DNA of 58,585 nt from Vicinamibacteria bacterium (GTDB taxonomy: Bacteria > Acidobacteriota > Vicinamibacteria > Fen-336). The notes beneath the pieces were generated by a model. That model was not told where the DNA came from. It saw only the letters and a program-made list of their open reading frames with translations, and did not search any database. Positions 45,722 through 53,845 of the stretch are shown here, in pieces; position 1 is the stretch's first letter, and the number at the start of each line of letters is the position of its first letter. The position numbers were made by a program, and so were the translations under genes. The stretch is from positions 1 to 58,585 of the forward strand of contig JAMPXO010000016.1 of the NCBI GenBank assembly GCA_023701125.1. The letters run 5' to 3'.

Positions 45722-46977
45722 AGACCCTGCTCGCCGAACTGCGCCTCGTGCTGCGGCTGTTCCAGGCCGACGTCACCCACAACCGCAAGCGGATCGCGCT
45801 GACCGTGATCGCGATCGGCTGGGGCACGCTGTCGATCGTGATGCTGCTGTCGTTCGGCGAGGGGTTGCGCCGCTCCTTCTACACCAACACCCGCGGCATG
45901 GGGGTCGGCATCGCGGTCGTCTGGCCGGGGGCGACCACCCGGCCCTGGGCCGGGTTGCCGGCGGGGCGCAACATCCAGTTCACCGACGAAGACGCCGAGT
46001 TGCTGGCCGCCCGCATCCCCGAGATCGACGGCGTCAGCCGCGAGTACGCGACCCGGCGCGGGGTCACGGTCGGCGAGAAGACGATCAACGCCCGGGTGCG
46101 CGGCGTCGACGCCCGCTTCGGAGCGATGCGCAACATCACGCCGCAAGCCGGCGGCCGCTTCCTCAACGAACGCGACATCGAGGAGAAGCGGCGAGTGGTG
46201 GTGCTGGGCGACGAGCTGGCGCAGGACCTGTTCGGCAGCCAGGACGTGGTCGGCCGTACCGTGCAGATCCAGCAGTCGACCTTCACCGTCGTCGGCGTGG
46301 CGATCCCGAAGACGATGATGGGCATGTACTCGGGTCCCGACAAGGGCCAGGCCACGATCCCGGCCACGACCTACAAGTCGATGTGGACCGACCACAAGAT
46401 GAGCAACCTGATCTACCGCCCGCTGACGCCCGAGCTGGGCGACCAGGCCAAGGCCCAGATCTACCGCATCCTCGGCGGCCGCTACCGCTTCGACCCCGAC
46501 GACCTTCGCGCGCTCGGCGTGTGGGACACCCGCCGCAACCAGCAGATCACCGACAACATCGCGCTCGGCATCCAGATGTTCCTCGGCCTGATCGGTGCCT
46601 TGACGCTGTTCGTCGGCGGCATGGGCGTCGCCAACATCATGTACGCGGTGGTGCAGGAGCGGACCCGCGAGATCGGGCTCAAGATGGCGCTCGGCGCCAA
46701 GGCGCGACAGGTGATGGCGCCGTTCGTGGTCGAGGCGCTGATGATGACCGCGATGGGCGGCCTGCTCGGCACCTTCGTCTCGCTCACGATCATCACCGGC
46801 ATCGGCCTGATCCCGGTCCAGGACGACGCCCTCGCGTTCCTCGGCAAGCCCACGTTCTCGCTGCCGATCGCCGCCGCCACCGCGCTGATCCTCGGCAGCG
46901 TCGGCGCCCTGGCCGGATTCTTCCCGGCCCGCCACGCGGCGGCCGTGCAGCCCGCTGTCTCGTTGAGGTACGAGTGA
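45718..46977 (+). CDS. MacB-type ABC transporter permease (FtsX fold), second copy
   Basis: A 419-residue paralogue of the preceding permease with the same topology: [25 protein letters not shown] at the N-terminus, a periplasmic domain, then [35 protein letters not shown] (two parts) and [19 protein letters not shown] at the end. The ATPase gene overlaps the last base of its stop (TGATG). It is probably the second half of a heteromeric MacB complex powered by that ATPase. Confidence 0.93.
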   Translation: MKTLLAELRLVLRLFQADVTHNRKRIALTVIAIGWGTLSIVMLLSFGEGLRRSFYTNTRGMGVGIAVVWPGATTRPWAGLPAGRNIQFTDEDAELLAARIPEIDGVSREYATRRGVTVGEKTINARVRGVDARFGAMRNITPQAGGRFLNERDIEEKRRVVVLGDELAQDLFGSQDVVGRTVQIQQSTFTVVGVAIPKTMMGMYSGPDKGQATIPATTYKSMWTDHKMSNLIYRPLTPELGDQAKAQIYRILGGRYRFDPDDLRALGVWDTRRNQQITDNIALGIQMFLGLIGALTLFVGGMGVANIMYAVVQERTREIGLKMALGAKARQVMAPFVVEALMMTAMGGLLGTFVSLTIITGIGLIPVQDDALAFLGKPTFSLPIAAATALILGSVGALAGFFPARHAAAVQPAVSLRYE

Positions 46978-47675
46978 TGACCGCAGAACAGCCGCTGATC
47001 GAGCTTCAGGGCGTGCGCAAGGTGTATTCGACCGGCCGGCTCGAGGTGGAGGCGCTGCGCGGCATCGACCTCGACGTGCACCGCAACGAGTACGTCGCCA
47101 TCGTCGGTCCCTCGGGCTCGGGCAAGTCGACGCTGATGAACATCCTCGGCTGCCTCGACACGCCCAGCGCGGGCCGCTACACGCTGGGCGGCGAGACCGT
47201 GGGCGGGCTCGACCGCAACCGCCTGGCGGAGATCCGCAACCGCCACATCGGTTTCGTGTTCCAGAACTTCAACCTGCTGCCCTACGCCTCGGCGCTGGAG
47301 AACGTGGAGCTGCCGCTGCTGTTCGCCGGCGTGTCCGCGCGCGAACGCCACGAGCGCGCGGCCGCGATGCTCGAGCGGGTCGACCTCGCCAACCGCATGG
47401 ACCACAAGCCGACCGAGCTGTCGGGCGGCCAGATGCAGCGGGTGGCGATCGCCCGCGCGCTGGTCAACCGGCCGACCATCCTGCTGGCCGACGAGCCGAC
47501 CGGCAACCTCGACTCCGCCTCCGGCAAGGCGATCGTGTCGTTGTTCGAGGAGTTGCATGCGGCCGGCCAGACGATCGTGCTGATCACCCACGACGCCGGC
47601 ATCGCCAGGCTGGCCAACCGCGTGGTCCGCGTCCAGGACGGCACGATCGTGGAGGACGTCCGCGCCGCGGCGTAG
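46977..47675 (+). CDS. MacB/LolD-type ABC transporter ATPase
   Basis: A 232-residue nucleotide-binding protein. Walker A is [16 protein letters not shown] and the Q-loop is [21 protein letters not shown]. The signature is [15 protein letters not shown], and Walker B with D-loop is [16 protein letters not shown], followed by [18 protein letters not shown] and TGNLDS are typical of the MacB/LolD/FtsE branch. It completes the adaptor-permease-permease-ATPase operon. A palindromic element starts directly behind the stop. Confidence 0.95.
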   Translation: MTAEQPLIELQGVRKVYSTGRLEVEALRGIDLDVHRNEYVAIVGPSGSGKSTLMNILGCLDTPSAGRYTLGGETVGGLDRNRLAEIRNRHIGFVFQNFNLLPYASALENVELPLLFAGVSARERHERAAAMLERVDLANRMDHKPTELSGGQMQRVAIARALVNRPTILLADEPTGNLDSASGKAIVSLFEELHAAGQTIVLITHDAGIARLANRVVRVQDGTIVEDVRAAA

Positions 47676-47763
47676 TGGGGGGGCGGGGGCGGAGGAGGGT
47701 TCGCTGTCCGACGTAGCCCCCGCGGGACCGGCCCCGACGTGAAGTCGGGGCCGGAACCCAATC
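47676..47763 (-). repeat. Palindromic repeat element, copy B, between convergent genes
   Basis: Read on the minus strand it has the same block order as the ftsI copy: GGGTTCC, a 9-base-pair hairpin (GGCCCCGAC and GTCGGGGCC at 47730-47752, plus-strand loop GTGAA), GGTCCC, two bases, GGGGGCTACGTCG and TCCTCCGCCCCC. It fills the gap between the transporter ATPase and the GH18-like gene and may also end transcription. Confidence 0.85.
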
Positions 47764-48763
47764 ATCTCCCTCGCCAGAGGCGGTCGTAAGTCGCCCACTC
47801 CTTTTCGTCTGTCGTCCAGTGGGCGTAGAGGGCGACGCCCTCGAACGTGCCGTCGGCGCCGACGCCGCGCAGGCCCTGGACGATCCCGCGCAGCGCCTGC
47901 TCCGGCGTCTCCACCCCGCCGCGGTGCATCAGCCCGGTCTCGTCGTAGGTGGGCACGCCCATCAGCAGCCGGGCGTGGCGCGAGCTGTCGCGCAGCGCGG
48001 CCGACGCGCTGCGCGAGGCCCACGCCACGTAGCGCGCGTACAGGCCCGGGGTCGGCAGCGCGGTGTCGTAGGCCATCACCACGACCTGGTCGGCGAGGGC
48101 GCCGACGCGGGCGTAGTAGTCGGGCGTCCACAAGAAGTTGGGCGCGCCGGGCAGCGCGATCGGCCCCGGCCGGATCGCGGACAGCGACAGCGTCGCGTCG
48201 CCGATCGCCGGTCGCAGCGCCCGCAGCAGCGACAGGAACTCCACGTTGCCGTCGCCCACCGGCTCGACGTTGAGGTGGATGCCGTCGAAGCCCTCGTCGA
48301 TCAGGCCGCGGCACTCGGCGACGATGCGCTGGCGCTGGCCGAGGTCCGCCAACTCGATCGAGCCGGCCTTCTGCCGCCGCCAGCCGACCCGCAGGCCGCC
48401 GACCCACGGCAGCACCTGGAGGCCGGGCGCCTCGCGGCGGGCGACGGCGAGGAAGCGCCGCATCTGCTCGCGGTCGTGGGCCGGCAGCCGTCCGGCGCGG
48501 TCGAACGGGATCACGTGCGGGAACGCGTAGCGCACGCCACGCGCGCGCAGGTCGCGCACCAGTGCGGTGATCTCCGCTTCGGAGTGCGGTCGCTCCAGCC
48601 AGCGGTGCTCGAGCCACACCGCGTTGCGGTCCTGGTTGAACGGGTGGGGCCGGTCGTCGCCCGCCGGCAGGTACGCCAGCAGGGCGAGCGCTCCCGCGGC
48701 GGCGAGCAGCAGGCCGGCGAGGATGGCCACGACTCGCGCGCGGCGGCCGGCGGGGAGGCGCAT
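47762..48763 (-). CDS. Membrane-anchored GH18-like protein (DUF3142-like)
   Basis: A 333-residue protein with an N-terminal helix (VVAILAGLLLAAAGALALLAYL). A TIM-barrel pattern follows: AVWLEHRWLERP, VRYAFPHVIPFD, LPWVGG and then GFDGIHLNVEPVGDG, which resembles the GH18 catalytic strand ending in Glu. Further along are VVVMAYDTALP and LLMGVPTYDE. GH18 enzymes act on chitin- or peptidoglycan-like sugars. Here the DxxDxDxE motif is relaxed to DGIHLNVEP, so activity is uncertain. It is predicted to sit outside the cytoplasm. It ends inside palindromic element B. Confidence 0.68.
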   Translation of the reverse strand: MRLPAGRRARVVAILAGLLLAAAGALALLAYLPAGDDRPHPFNQDRNAVWLEHRWLERPHSEAEITALVRDLRARGVRYAFPHVIPFDRAGRLPAHDREQMRRFLAVARREAPGLQVLPWVGGLRVGWRRQKAGSIELADLGQRQRIVAECRGLIDEGFDGIHLNVEPVGDGNVEFLSLLRALRPAIGDATLSLSAIRPGPIALPGAPNFLWTPDYYARVGALADQVVVMAYDTALPTPGLYARYVAWASRSASAALRDSSRHARLLMGVPTYDETGLMHRGGVETPEQALRGIVQGLRGVGADGTFEGVALYAHWTTDEKEWATYDRLWRGR

Positions 48764-48800
48764 CTCTGCGGGCAGTCTACGATGCGCCGGCCCGCCGCGT

Positions 48801-48830
48801 TTGAAGGTTCGCGCCCGGAGCGCCTAGACT
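48801..48830 (+). promoter_or_regulatory. Candidate sigma-70 promoter for dedA
   Basis: TTGAAG (48801-48806), an 18-base spacer and TAGACT (48825-48830), the same -10 hexamer as the mraZ promoter, lie 66 bases ahead of the DedA start in a divergent gap. Confidence 0.45.
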
Positions 48831-48896
48831 CCGGCGCCCGACCCGCTTCCAGAACGCGGCGTCGGAAGCACTGGACAAGGAAGGACCTGAAGGTCG

Positions 48897-49547
48897 TTGG
48901 AACTCGTCACCACGTTCGTCGATTTTTTCCTGCACCTCGACCGCCATCTGGCCGAGCTGATCGCCGCCTACGGCGCCTGGACCTACGCGATCCTGTTCGT
49001 GATCGTGTTCCTGGAGACCGGGCTGGTCGTCACCCCGCTGCTGCCCGGCGACTCGCTGCTGTTCGCGGCCGGCACCTTCGCGGCGCTGGGCGCACTCGAC
49101 CTGTGGCCGCTGGTCCTGCTGCTGATCGTGGCCGCGGTGCTGGGTGACACCGTGAACTACGGGATCGGCAACTACCTCGGGCCGAAGGTGTTCCACTTCG
49201 AGCGCTCACGCTGGTTCAACCCCGACCACCTGAAGAAGACCCACAACTTCTACGAGCGCTACGGGGCGAAGACGATCGTGATCGCCCGCTTCGTGCCGAT
49301 CGTGCGCACGTTCGCGCCGTTCGTCGCCGGCATCGGCTCGATGACCTACGGCAAGTTCATCAGCTACAACGTGATCGGCGGCGTGCTCTGGGTCCTGGTC
49401 TGCGTCCTCGGCGGCTTTTTCTTCGGCAACCTGCCGTTCGTGAAGAAGAACTTCAGCCTGGTGATCCTGGCGATCGTGTTCATCTCGATCCTGCCGGCGC
49501 TGGTCGAGTACCTGCGCCACCGCCGGGAGGCGGCCCGCGCCGCCTGA
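48897..49547 (+). CDS. DedA-family membrane protein
   Basis: A 216-residue polytopic protein. TTG at 48897 is used because AAGGACCTGAAGG lies just upstream and no closer ATG exists. It has FLETGLVVTPLLPGDSLLFAAGTFAALG, the re-entrant DedA core (two parts), GDTVNYGIGNYLG, and the hallmark RFVPIVRTFAPFVAGIGSM with conserved Arg residues. Four to five helices are apparent. Members of the family have been shown to translocate undecaprenyl phosphate or other lipids across the membrane, which would support the wall and polysaccharide pathways in this window. The exact substrate is not evident. Confidence 0.92.
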   Translation: MELVTTFVDFFLHLDRHLAELIAAYGAWTYAILFVIVFLETGLVVTPLLPGDSLLFAAGTFAALGALDLWPLVLLLIVAAVLGDTVNYGIGNYLGPKVFHFERSRWFNPDHLKKTHNFYERYGAKTIVIARFVPIVRTFAPFVAGIGSMTYGKFISYNVIGGVLWVLVCVLGGFFFGNLPFVKKNFSLVILAIVFISILPALVEYLRHRREAARAA

Positions 49548-49548
49548 C

Positions 49549-50247
49549 GTGACGCCTTCGTTCGTGACGGTGCCGTCGTTCGTGGCCGTGCCCGGCCTCG
49601 TCCACGGCTTCGAGCGGCGCACCCCCGGCGCTCCCGCCGAAACGCGCGAGGCCGCTCGCCAGCGCGTCGCGAAGGCGCGGACTACCCGCGGGCGCGTGCT
49701 GTTCCTGACCCAGGTCCACGGCGCCGCCGTGGTCCGCGCGCCGTGGGACGGGGCGCCGGCAGCCGACGCGGCGCTGGCCACCGCCCCGGGGCTGCTGCTG
49801 GCGATCGAGACCGCGGATTGTCTGCCGGTGCTGTTCGTCGATCCCGTCCGCCGTGCCGTGGCCGCGGCCCACGCGGGCTGGCGCGGCACGGCCGCAGGCG
49901 TCGCCCGCGCCGCGCTCGAAGCGTTGCTCGCTTCCGGCTCGCGCCGCGAAGACGTGCGGGCGGCACTCGGCCCCGCGATCGGCGCCTGCTGCTACGAGGT
50001 CGGCGAGGAGGTGCGCGCGGCGCTGGGCCCGTCGCTCGCCCATTGCTTCCGCGACGGCGCGCCGCGTCCCTTCTTCGACTTGCGGGCAGCCAATCGCGCC
50101 CAGCTCGAGGCGGCGGGACTGGCCGCCGCGGCGATCGAGGATGTCGACGAGTGCACGCGCTGCCTGCCGGAGCGCTACCACTCGTGGCGCCGCGACGGAG
50201 CGGCCGCCGGCCGTCTGATCCACGTCATCGGGTTCGTGGCGCGCTGA
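49549..50247 (+). CDS. pgeF: PgeF/YfiH-family protein (multicopper polyphenol oxidase fold)
   Basis: A 232-residue protein starting at GTG 49549, one base behind dedA. Family residues are present: FLTQVHGAAVV (His), ETADCLPVLFVD (Asp and Cys) and AAAHAGWRGTAAGV (second His), with GPAIGACCYEVGEEV later. The three metal-binding residues are intact. Members were first called laccase-like; E. coli YfiH acts in peptidoglycan fidelity, and others are purine nucleoside phosphorylases or deaminases. Activity here cannot be assigned from sequence alone. A small hairpin follows the stop. Confidence 0.9.
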   Translation: MTPSFVTVPSFVAVPGLVHGFERRTPGAPAETREAARQRVAKARTTRGRVLFLTQVHGAAVVRAPWDGAPAADAALATAPGLLLAIETADCLPVLFVDPVRRAVAAAHAGWRGTAAGVARAALEALLASGSRREDVRAALGPAIGACCYEVGEEVRAALGPSLAHCFRDGAPRPFFDLRAANRAQLEAAGLAAAAIEDVDECTRCLPERYHSWRRDGAAAGRLIHVIGFVAR

Positions 50248-50259
50248 TCGCGTTGCGGA

Positions 50260-50278
50260 CGCCGGAGTGAATCCGGCG
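50260..50278. repeat. Hairpin with GTGAA loop, related to the palindromic element
   Basis: CGCCGGA (50260-50266), loop GTGAA and TCCGGCG (50272-50278) match the stem-loop style of elements A and B (loops ATGAA and GTGAA), but the flanking blocks are missing. It lies between convergent pgeF and RNase H genes. Confidence 0.6.
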
Positions 50279-50286
50279 ACCGCCGA

Positions 50287-50706
50287 CTACTCCAGGCGGC
50301 TCTGCTTTTCGTCGAGCGCGCGGTTGGCGAGCGCGTCGGCCTCGCGGTTCTTCTCGCGGCGAACGTGGGCCAGCGGCGCGCTCTCGAAGCCGCGCAGCAG
50401 CGTCACCGCCTCGCGGTGCAGCGGCTGCATGTCGGGGTGCTTGACCCGGTACTCGCCGCGGATCTGCTTCACCACCAGCTCGGAGTCGGAGTAGAGCGCG
50501 ATCCGCCGCGCGCCGCGGGCCTTCGCCCAGCGCAGCGCGTGGATCAGCGCCTGGTACTCGGCGAAGTTGTTGGTCGCCCGCCCCAGGTAGCCGTAGAGGC
50601 CGGCCACCTCCGTGCCCGCGGGGTCCGCGACGTGGACGCCGAAGGAGGCCTCCCCGGGGTTGCCGCGCGACGCGCCGTCGATGTGGATGACGTACTCGGC
50701 GCTCAC
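50287..50706 (-). CDS. rnhA: Ribonuclease HI-like protein
   Basis: A 139-residue RNase H fold. GTG at 50706 overlaps the upstream gene's stop by four bases and gives a normal N-terminus: VIHIDGASRGNPGEASFGV. The active-site acids are the Asp in HIDGASRG, the Glu in NNFAEYQAL and the Asp in YSDSELVVKQ, with REKNREADALANRAL at the end. It cleaves RNA in RNA-DNA hybrids. It is the second gene of a two-gene unit with the zinc-ribbon coiled-coil protein, a pairing seen in other bacteria. Confidence 0.9.
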   Translation of the reverse strand: MSAEYVIHIDGASRGNPGEASFGVHVADPAGTEVAGLYGYLGRATNNFAEYQALIHALRWAKARGARRIALYSDSELVVKQIRGEYRVKHPDMQPLHREAVTLLRGFESAPLAHVRREKNREADALANRALDEKQSRLE

Positions 50707-51437
50707 GGGCCGTGGTCGACGGTCGGCGGCTCGGGCACGAAGTACAGCATGCGCTGGCATGACGGGCACTGCGTGACCTGCTCGTTCTTCTTGAGGTCGA
50801 GCATCTGCTGCGGCCGCATCTTGACGCGGCAGGCCTGGCAGCAGCCGTCCTTCGCCTCGGCCATCGCCACCCCGCCGCGCAGCTTCGCGATCCGCTGGTA
50901 CTGGGCGAGCGGCGCCTCCGGCACGCCGACGAGGGCCGTCTCGCGGCCCGCGCGGGCGACCTCGACCTGCTGCCGGGCGGCCTTCTCGCGTGCATCGACG
51001 TCGGCGAACTCGGCCTTGTACTGGGCCTCGGTCGCCCGAAAGTGGGCCTCCTCGCGCTTGACGTCGGCGGCGTGGGCTTCGCCCGCCTCCATCTCCTCGA
51101 GTGCCTTGTCCTCGCGGCCACGGATCTCGCGCTCGACGTTCTCGATCTCGTGGAGCAGCGCCTGGTATTCCTTGTTGGTCTTGACCTCGCCCTGCTGGCT
51201 CTTGTACTTCGTGCGCTTGGTCTCGAGGTCCTGGATCTCGGCCTCGAGCTTGCGCCGCGCCTTGTTCGAGACCTCGGTGGCCGCGCGGGCGGCGTCGAGC
51301 CGGGCGCGCTCCTGGTCGAGTCGGGCCTGGATCGCGGCGCGGTCGACGGGACAGCGGGCGAGCAGCGCCTCGGCGGCGCGCAGCACGTTCTCGGCCTCGT
51401 GGAGCTCGATCAGCGCCTGAAGTTCGGGGTTCATCAT
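50703..51437 (-). CDS. Coiled-coil zinc-ribbon protein (CT398-like)
   Basis: A 244-residue protein. ATG at 51437 or the adjacent ATG at 51434 starts MNPELQALIELHEAEN. Residues about 20-175 form a long antiparallel coiled coil (ARLDQERARLDAARAATEV, KEYQALLHEIENVEREI). The C-terminus is a zinc ribbon with CCQACRVKMRPQQ and CPSCQRMLYFV, giving two CxxC pairs. Chlamydial CT398 of the same type binds RNA polymerase sigma-54 and secretion components. The role here is unknown, but it is translationally coupled to RNase H. Confidence 0.85.
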   Translation of the reverse strand: MMNPELQALIELHEAENVLRAAEALLARCPVDRAAIQARLDQERARLDAARAATEVSNKARRKLEAEIQDLETKRTKYKSQQGEVKTNKEYQALLHEIENVEREIRGREDKALEEMEAGEAHAADVKREEAHFRATEAQYKAEFADVDAREKAARQQVEVARAGRETALVGVPEAPLAQYQRIAKLRGGVAMAEAKDGCCQACRVKMRPQQMLDLKKNEQVTQCPSCQRMLYFVPEPPTVDHGP

Positions 51438-51597
51438 CGGGATTCCAGGGATTCTAGCCCCGCCTTCCCACATCCGCCGGGAATGTTCCCCGCGTATCGA
51501 CGTTATCCACTGTCAGGGAGATCCGGGCCGCGCGCCGGGGAGACGTGTCGCCCGGGCGGGCTTTCGGCCCGGGCTCTGAACCGAAGGAGCGAAACGC

Positions 51598-51969
51598 ATG
51601 GAACGTCGTCAGTTCAATCACATGATCGGCGCCGTCGTGGCCGGCATGGTGGCCGGCTCGCGGGCGCTGGCCCAGCCCGCCGACAAGAAGCCCGAGGACA
51701 AGGCCCCCAAGCACATCTGCAAGGGCCACAACGACTGCAAGGGCATGGGCGGCTGCAAGACCGAAGCCAATGCCTGCGCGGGCAAGAACGCGTGCAAGGG
51801 CAAGGGTGGCTGCGCGGCCGCCGCGGCCAAGCACGAGTGCAAGGGCAAGAACGCCTGCAAGGGCATGGGTGGGTGCAAGACCGACGCCAACGCCTGCGCC
51901 GGCAAGAACGCGTGCAAGGGCAAGGGCGGCTGCGCCGTGCCGCCGAAGATGGCCGAGAAGAAGAGTTAA
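51598..51969 (+). CDS. Bufferin-like cysteine-rich RiPP precursor with duplicated module
   Basis: A 123-residue precursor with a strong AAGGAG ribosome site seven bases ahead. The leader (ERRQF, then GAVVAGMVAG, cleavage near ALA-Q) looks twin-arginine-like. The mature part carries 12 cysteines in two modules offset by exactly 40 residues: Cys 41, 47, 53, 60, 66, 72 and 81, 87, 93, 100, 106, 112, in CKGxNxCKGMGGCKT and CAGKNACKGKGGC contexts. This resembles BufA2-type bufferins, copper-sequestering peptides modified at Cys by an MNIO enzyme. The DUF692 and DUF2063 genes behind supply that context. Metal and modification are inferred. Confidence 0.85.
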   Translation: MERRQFNHMIGAVVAGMVAGSRALAQPADKKPEDKAPKHICKGHNDCKGMGGCKTEANACAGKNACKGKGGCAAAAAKHECKGKNACKGMGGCKTDANACAGKNACKGKGGCAVPPKMAEKKS

Positions 51970-51982
51970 GGTTGATCCGTGA

Positions 51983-52010
51983 GGGGCGGGAGCCGCGTGG
52001 CTCCCGCCCC
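51983..52010 (+). terminator. Strong hairpin between precursor and maturase genes
   Basis: A perfect 12-base-pair stem, GGGGCGGGAGCC (51983-51994) with GGCTCCCGCCCC (51999-52010), has a GCGT loop and no T-run. It could slow or partly end transcription, or protect the precursor mRNA, so that precursor is made in excess over the enzyme. Confidence 0.6.
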
Positions 52011-52039
52011 GCCTGGTCCGCGGGGTGATCGAGAGGCGC

Positions 52040-52885
52040 ATGGCGAACAGGTGGGGCCTGCCGGACCTGGGCATCGGCATCGGCCTGCGCACGGCTCACT
52101 TCACCCACATCCTGTCGGAGTGGCCACAGGTCGACTGGTTCGAGGTGCTCTCCGAGAACTTCATGGACACCGGCGGCCGGCCGCTGCACGTGCTCGACCA
52201 GGTCGCCCTGCGCTACCCCGTGGCGCTGCACGGCGTCTCGCTCGGCATCGGCAACACCGCGCCGCTGGACCGCGAGTACCTGGGCAAGCTGAAGGCGCTG
52301 GCGACGCGCACGCGCGCGGCGTGGGTCTCGGACCACCTGTGCTGGACGGGCTTCGCCGGCCGCAACACCCACGACCTGCTGCCGATGCCGCTCGACGAGC
52401 CGGCGCTGCGCCACGTCACGGAGCGGGTGCGGGTGGTGTCCGACTTCCTCGAGCGACCGCTGGTGCTGGAGAACCCGTCCTCGTACCTCGAGTTCGCCAC
52501 GTCGTCGATGCCCGAGTGGGAGTTCCTGGCCCGGCTCGCCGAAGACGCCGACTGCGGCCTGCTGCTCGACGTCAACAACGTCTACGTCAGCAGCGTCAAC
52601 CACGGCTTCGACGCCGCGGCCTACGTCGACGCGATGCCCGCCGATCGCGTCGTCCAGTACCACCTCGCGGGCCACACGAACCGCGGCAGCCACCTGCTCG
52701 ACACCCACTCCGACCACGCCCGGCCCGAGGTGTGGGAGCTCTACGCGCGGGCGCTGCGCCGCACCGGCCTGGCGGCGACGCTCTACGAGTGGGACGAAGA
52801 CATCCCGGAGTTCGACGTCGTGCGCGCCGAGGCGCAGAAGGCGAAGGCCGCCCGCGACGGCGTGGCGGCCGGGGAGCGGGCGTGA
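52040..52885 (+). CDS. bufB: MNIO (DUF692) bufferin maturase, BufB-like
   Basis: A 281-residue TIM-barrel iron enzyme. ATG at 52040 is preferred over GTG at 52025 because GAGAGG lies just upstream. Metal-ligand and active-site motifs are intact: EVLSENFMD, ALHGVSLGIGN (His64), WVSDHLCW, LENPSSYLEF, LLLDVNNVYV, YHLAGHT, DTHSDH and YEWDEDIPEF. MNIO enzymes are multinuclear non-heme iron oxidases that convert Cys in precursor peptides into heterocycles or other metal-binding groups, with a partner protein delivering the substrate. The neighbours match that arrangement exactly. Confidence 0.93.
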   Translation: MANRWGLPDLGIGIGLRTAHFTHILSEWPQVDWFEVLSENFMDTGGRPLHVLDQVALRYPVALHGVSLGIGNTAPLDREYLGKLKALATRTRAAWVSDHLCWTGFAGRNTHDLLPMPLDEPALRHVTERVRVVSDFLERPLVLENPSSYLEFATSSMPEWEFLARLAEDADCGLLLDVNNVYVSSVNHGFDAAAYVDAMPADRVVQYHLAGHTNRGSHLLDTHSDHARPEVWELYARALRRTGLAATLYEWDEDIPEFDVVRAEAQKAKAARDGVAAGERA

Positions 52886-53700
52886 CCGACCTCGCGCGCC
52901 TGCAGGAGTGGATGCAGGCCGTGATCTCCCACCCGGGGGAGATCGACGAAGCGCTGCGCGCCGCGCCCGGCCTGCAGGCCGCGGAGGTGATCCGCCCCTC
53001 GTCGACGTTGACGCCCGCCGAGCGGCTCGCCATCTACCAGGGCATGTACCCGCTGCGGATGGAGGAGGCGCTGCGCAGCGACTATCCGGGCCTCGCTCAC
53101 CTGGTCGGTGACGCGGCGTTCACGGCGCTGGTGCGGGCCTACGTCGCGGCATGGCCCTCGCGCAGCTACACGCTGAACCGGCTCGGCGACCACCTGCCCG
53201 AGTTCCTGCGTGGTGGCGGCGGCGGCCTGCGGCGGCCGGACCTGCTGGCCGACCTGGCGATGCTGGAGCGCGCGTTCAGCCAGGTTTTCGACGCGGAAGA
53301 GACGCCCTCGCTGACCGAAGCGGAGATCGCCGCCGTCCTTCCCGAGGCGTGGGCCGACGCCGTGCTCGAGCCGATCGCCGCGCTGCGCCTGCTCGAGTTG
53401 CGCTACCCGGTCGGGCTGTGGCTCGACGCGATCAAGGCGCAAGGGGAAGAACACCGCCACCCTCGACTCGCCCGCAAGGACAGCCGGCTGGTGGTGTATC
53501 GCCGTCGCTACGCGGTGTACCGCGAGGAACTCGACAAGTCCGCCCACGCCCTGCTGGCCGACCTGGTCGCCGGGCGGCCGCTCGGCGAGGCGGTGGAAGC
53601 GGCCCTCGGGCGCCCGCGCGCCCCGGCCCCCGAGCGGCTGACCGGCTGGTTCCGCGGCTGGGCCGGCGCCGGGCTGTTCCGCGCCGTGCGTTTTCCCTGA
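52882..53700 (+). CDS. bufC: DUF2063 partner protein, BufC-like
   Basis: A 272-residue protein starting at GTG 52882, overlapping bufB by four bases. The N-terminal helical DUF2063 domain includes LQEWMQAVISHPGEID, STLTPAERLAIYQGMYPLRMEEALRSDYP (two parts) and SYTLNRLGDHLPEFL. The C-terminal part is a mixed domain ending GLFRAVRFP. In bufferin and related MNIO systems this protein binds the precursor leader and the enzyme. No BufD/DoxX membrane gene follows; a tRNA comes next. Confidence 0.9.
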   Translation: MTDLARLQEWMQAVISHPGEIDEALRAAPGLQAAEVIRPSSTLTPAERLAIYQGMYPLRMEEALRSDYPGLAHLVGDAAFTALVRAYVAAWPSRSYTLNRLGDHLPEFLRGGGGGLRRPDLLADLAMLERAFSQVFDAEETPSLTEAEIAAVLPEAWADAVLEPIAALRLLELRYPVGLWLDAIKAQGEEHRHPRLARKDSRLVVYRRRYAVYREELDKSAHALLADLVAGRPLGEAVEAALGRPRAPAPERLTGWFRGWAGAGLFRAVRFP

Positions 53701-53727
53701 CCGCGCGCACACCTGTTAGGCTTTCCC

Positions 53728-53800
53728 GGGCCCGTAGTTCAGCGGTTAGAACGGCCGGCTCATAACCGGCTAGCCGCAGGTTCGAATCCTGCCGGGCCCA
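53728..53800 (+). tRNA. tRNA with CAU anticodon (Met or Ile2)
   Basis: A complete 73-base cloverleaf. The acceptor is GGGCCCG/CGGGCCC, the D-stem is GTTC/GAAC with a short eight-base loop, the anticodon stem is GCCGG/CCGGC, and the loop CTCATAA gives CAT at 34-36. The T-arm is GCAGG-TTCGAAT-CCTGC and the discriminator is A. No CCA is encoded. The G1-C72 pair rules out the usual initiator tRNA. Elongator Met and lysidine-modified Ile2 cannot be separated by eye. Confidence 0.93.
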
Positions 53801-53845
53801 GGTTCCAAAGGCCGTCGCTCCCTCCAGGAGTGTGAAGTCGACTTG

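Noticed and set aside
51550-51574. GCCCGGGC inverted repeat ahead of the bufferin precursor as a riboswitch or terminator.
   Set aside because: The stem is only eight base pairs with a nine-base loop, no T-run and no recognisable aptamer; too little to claim a function.
53701-53727. Promoter hexamers directly ahead of the tRNA.
   Set aside because: A TAGGCT at 53717 would start transcription at or inside the tRNA, and no good -35 lies at the right distance.
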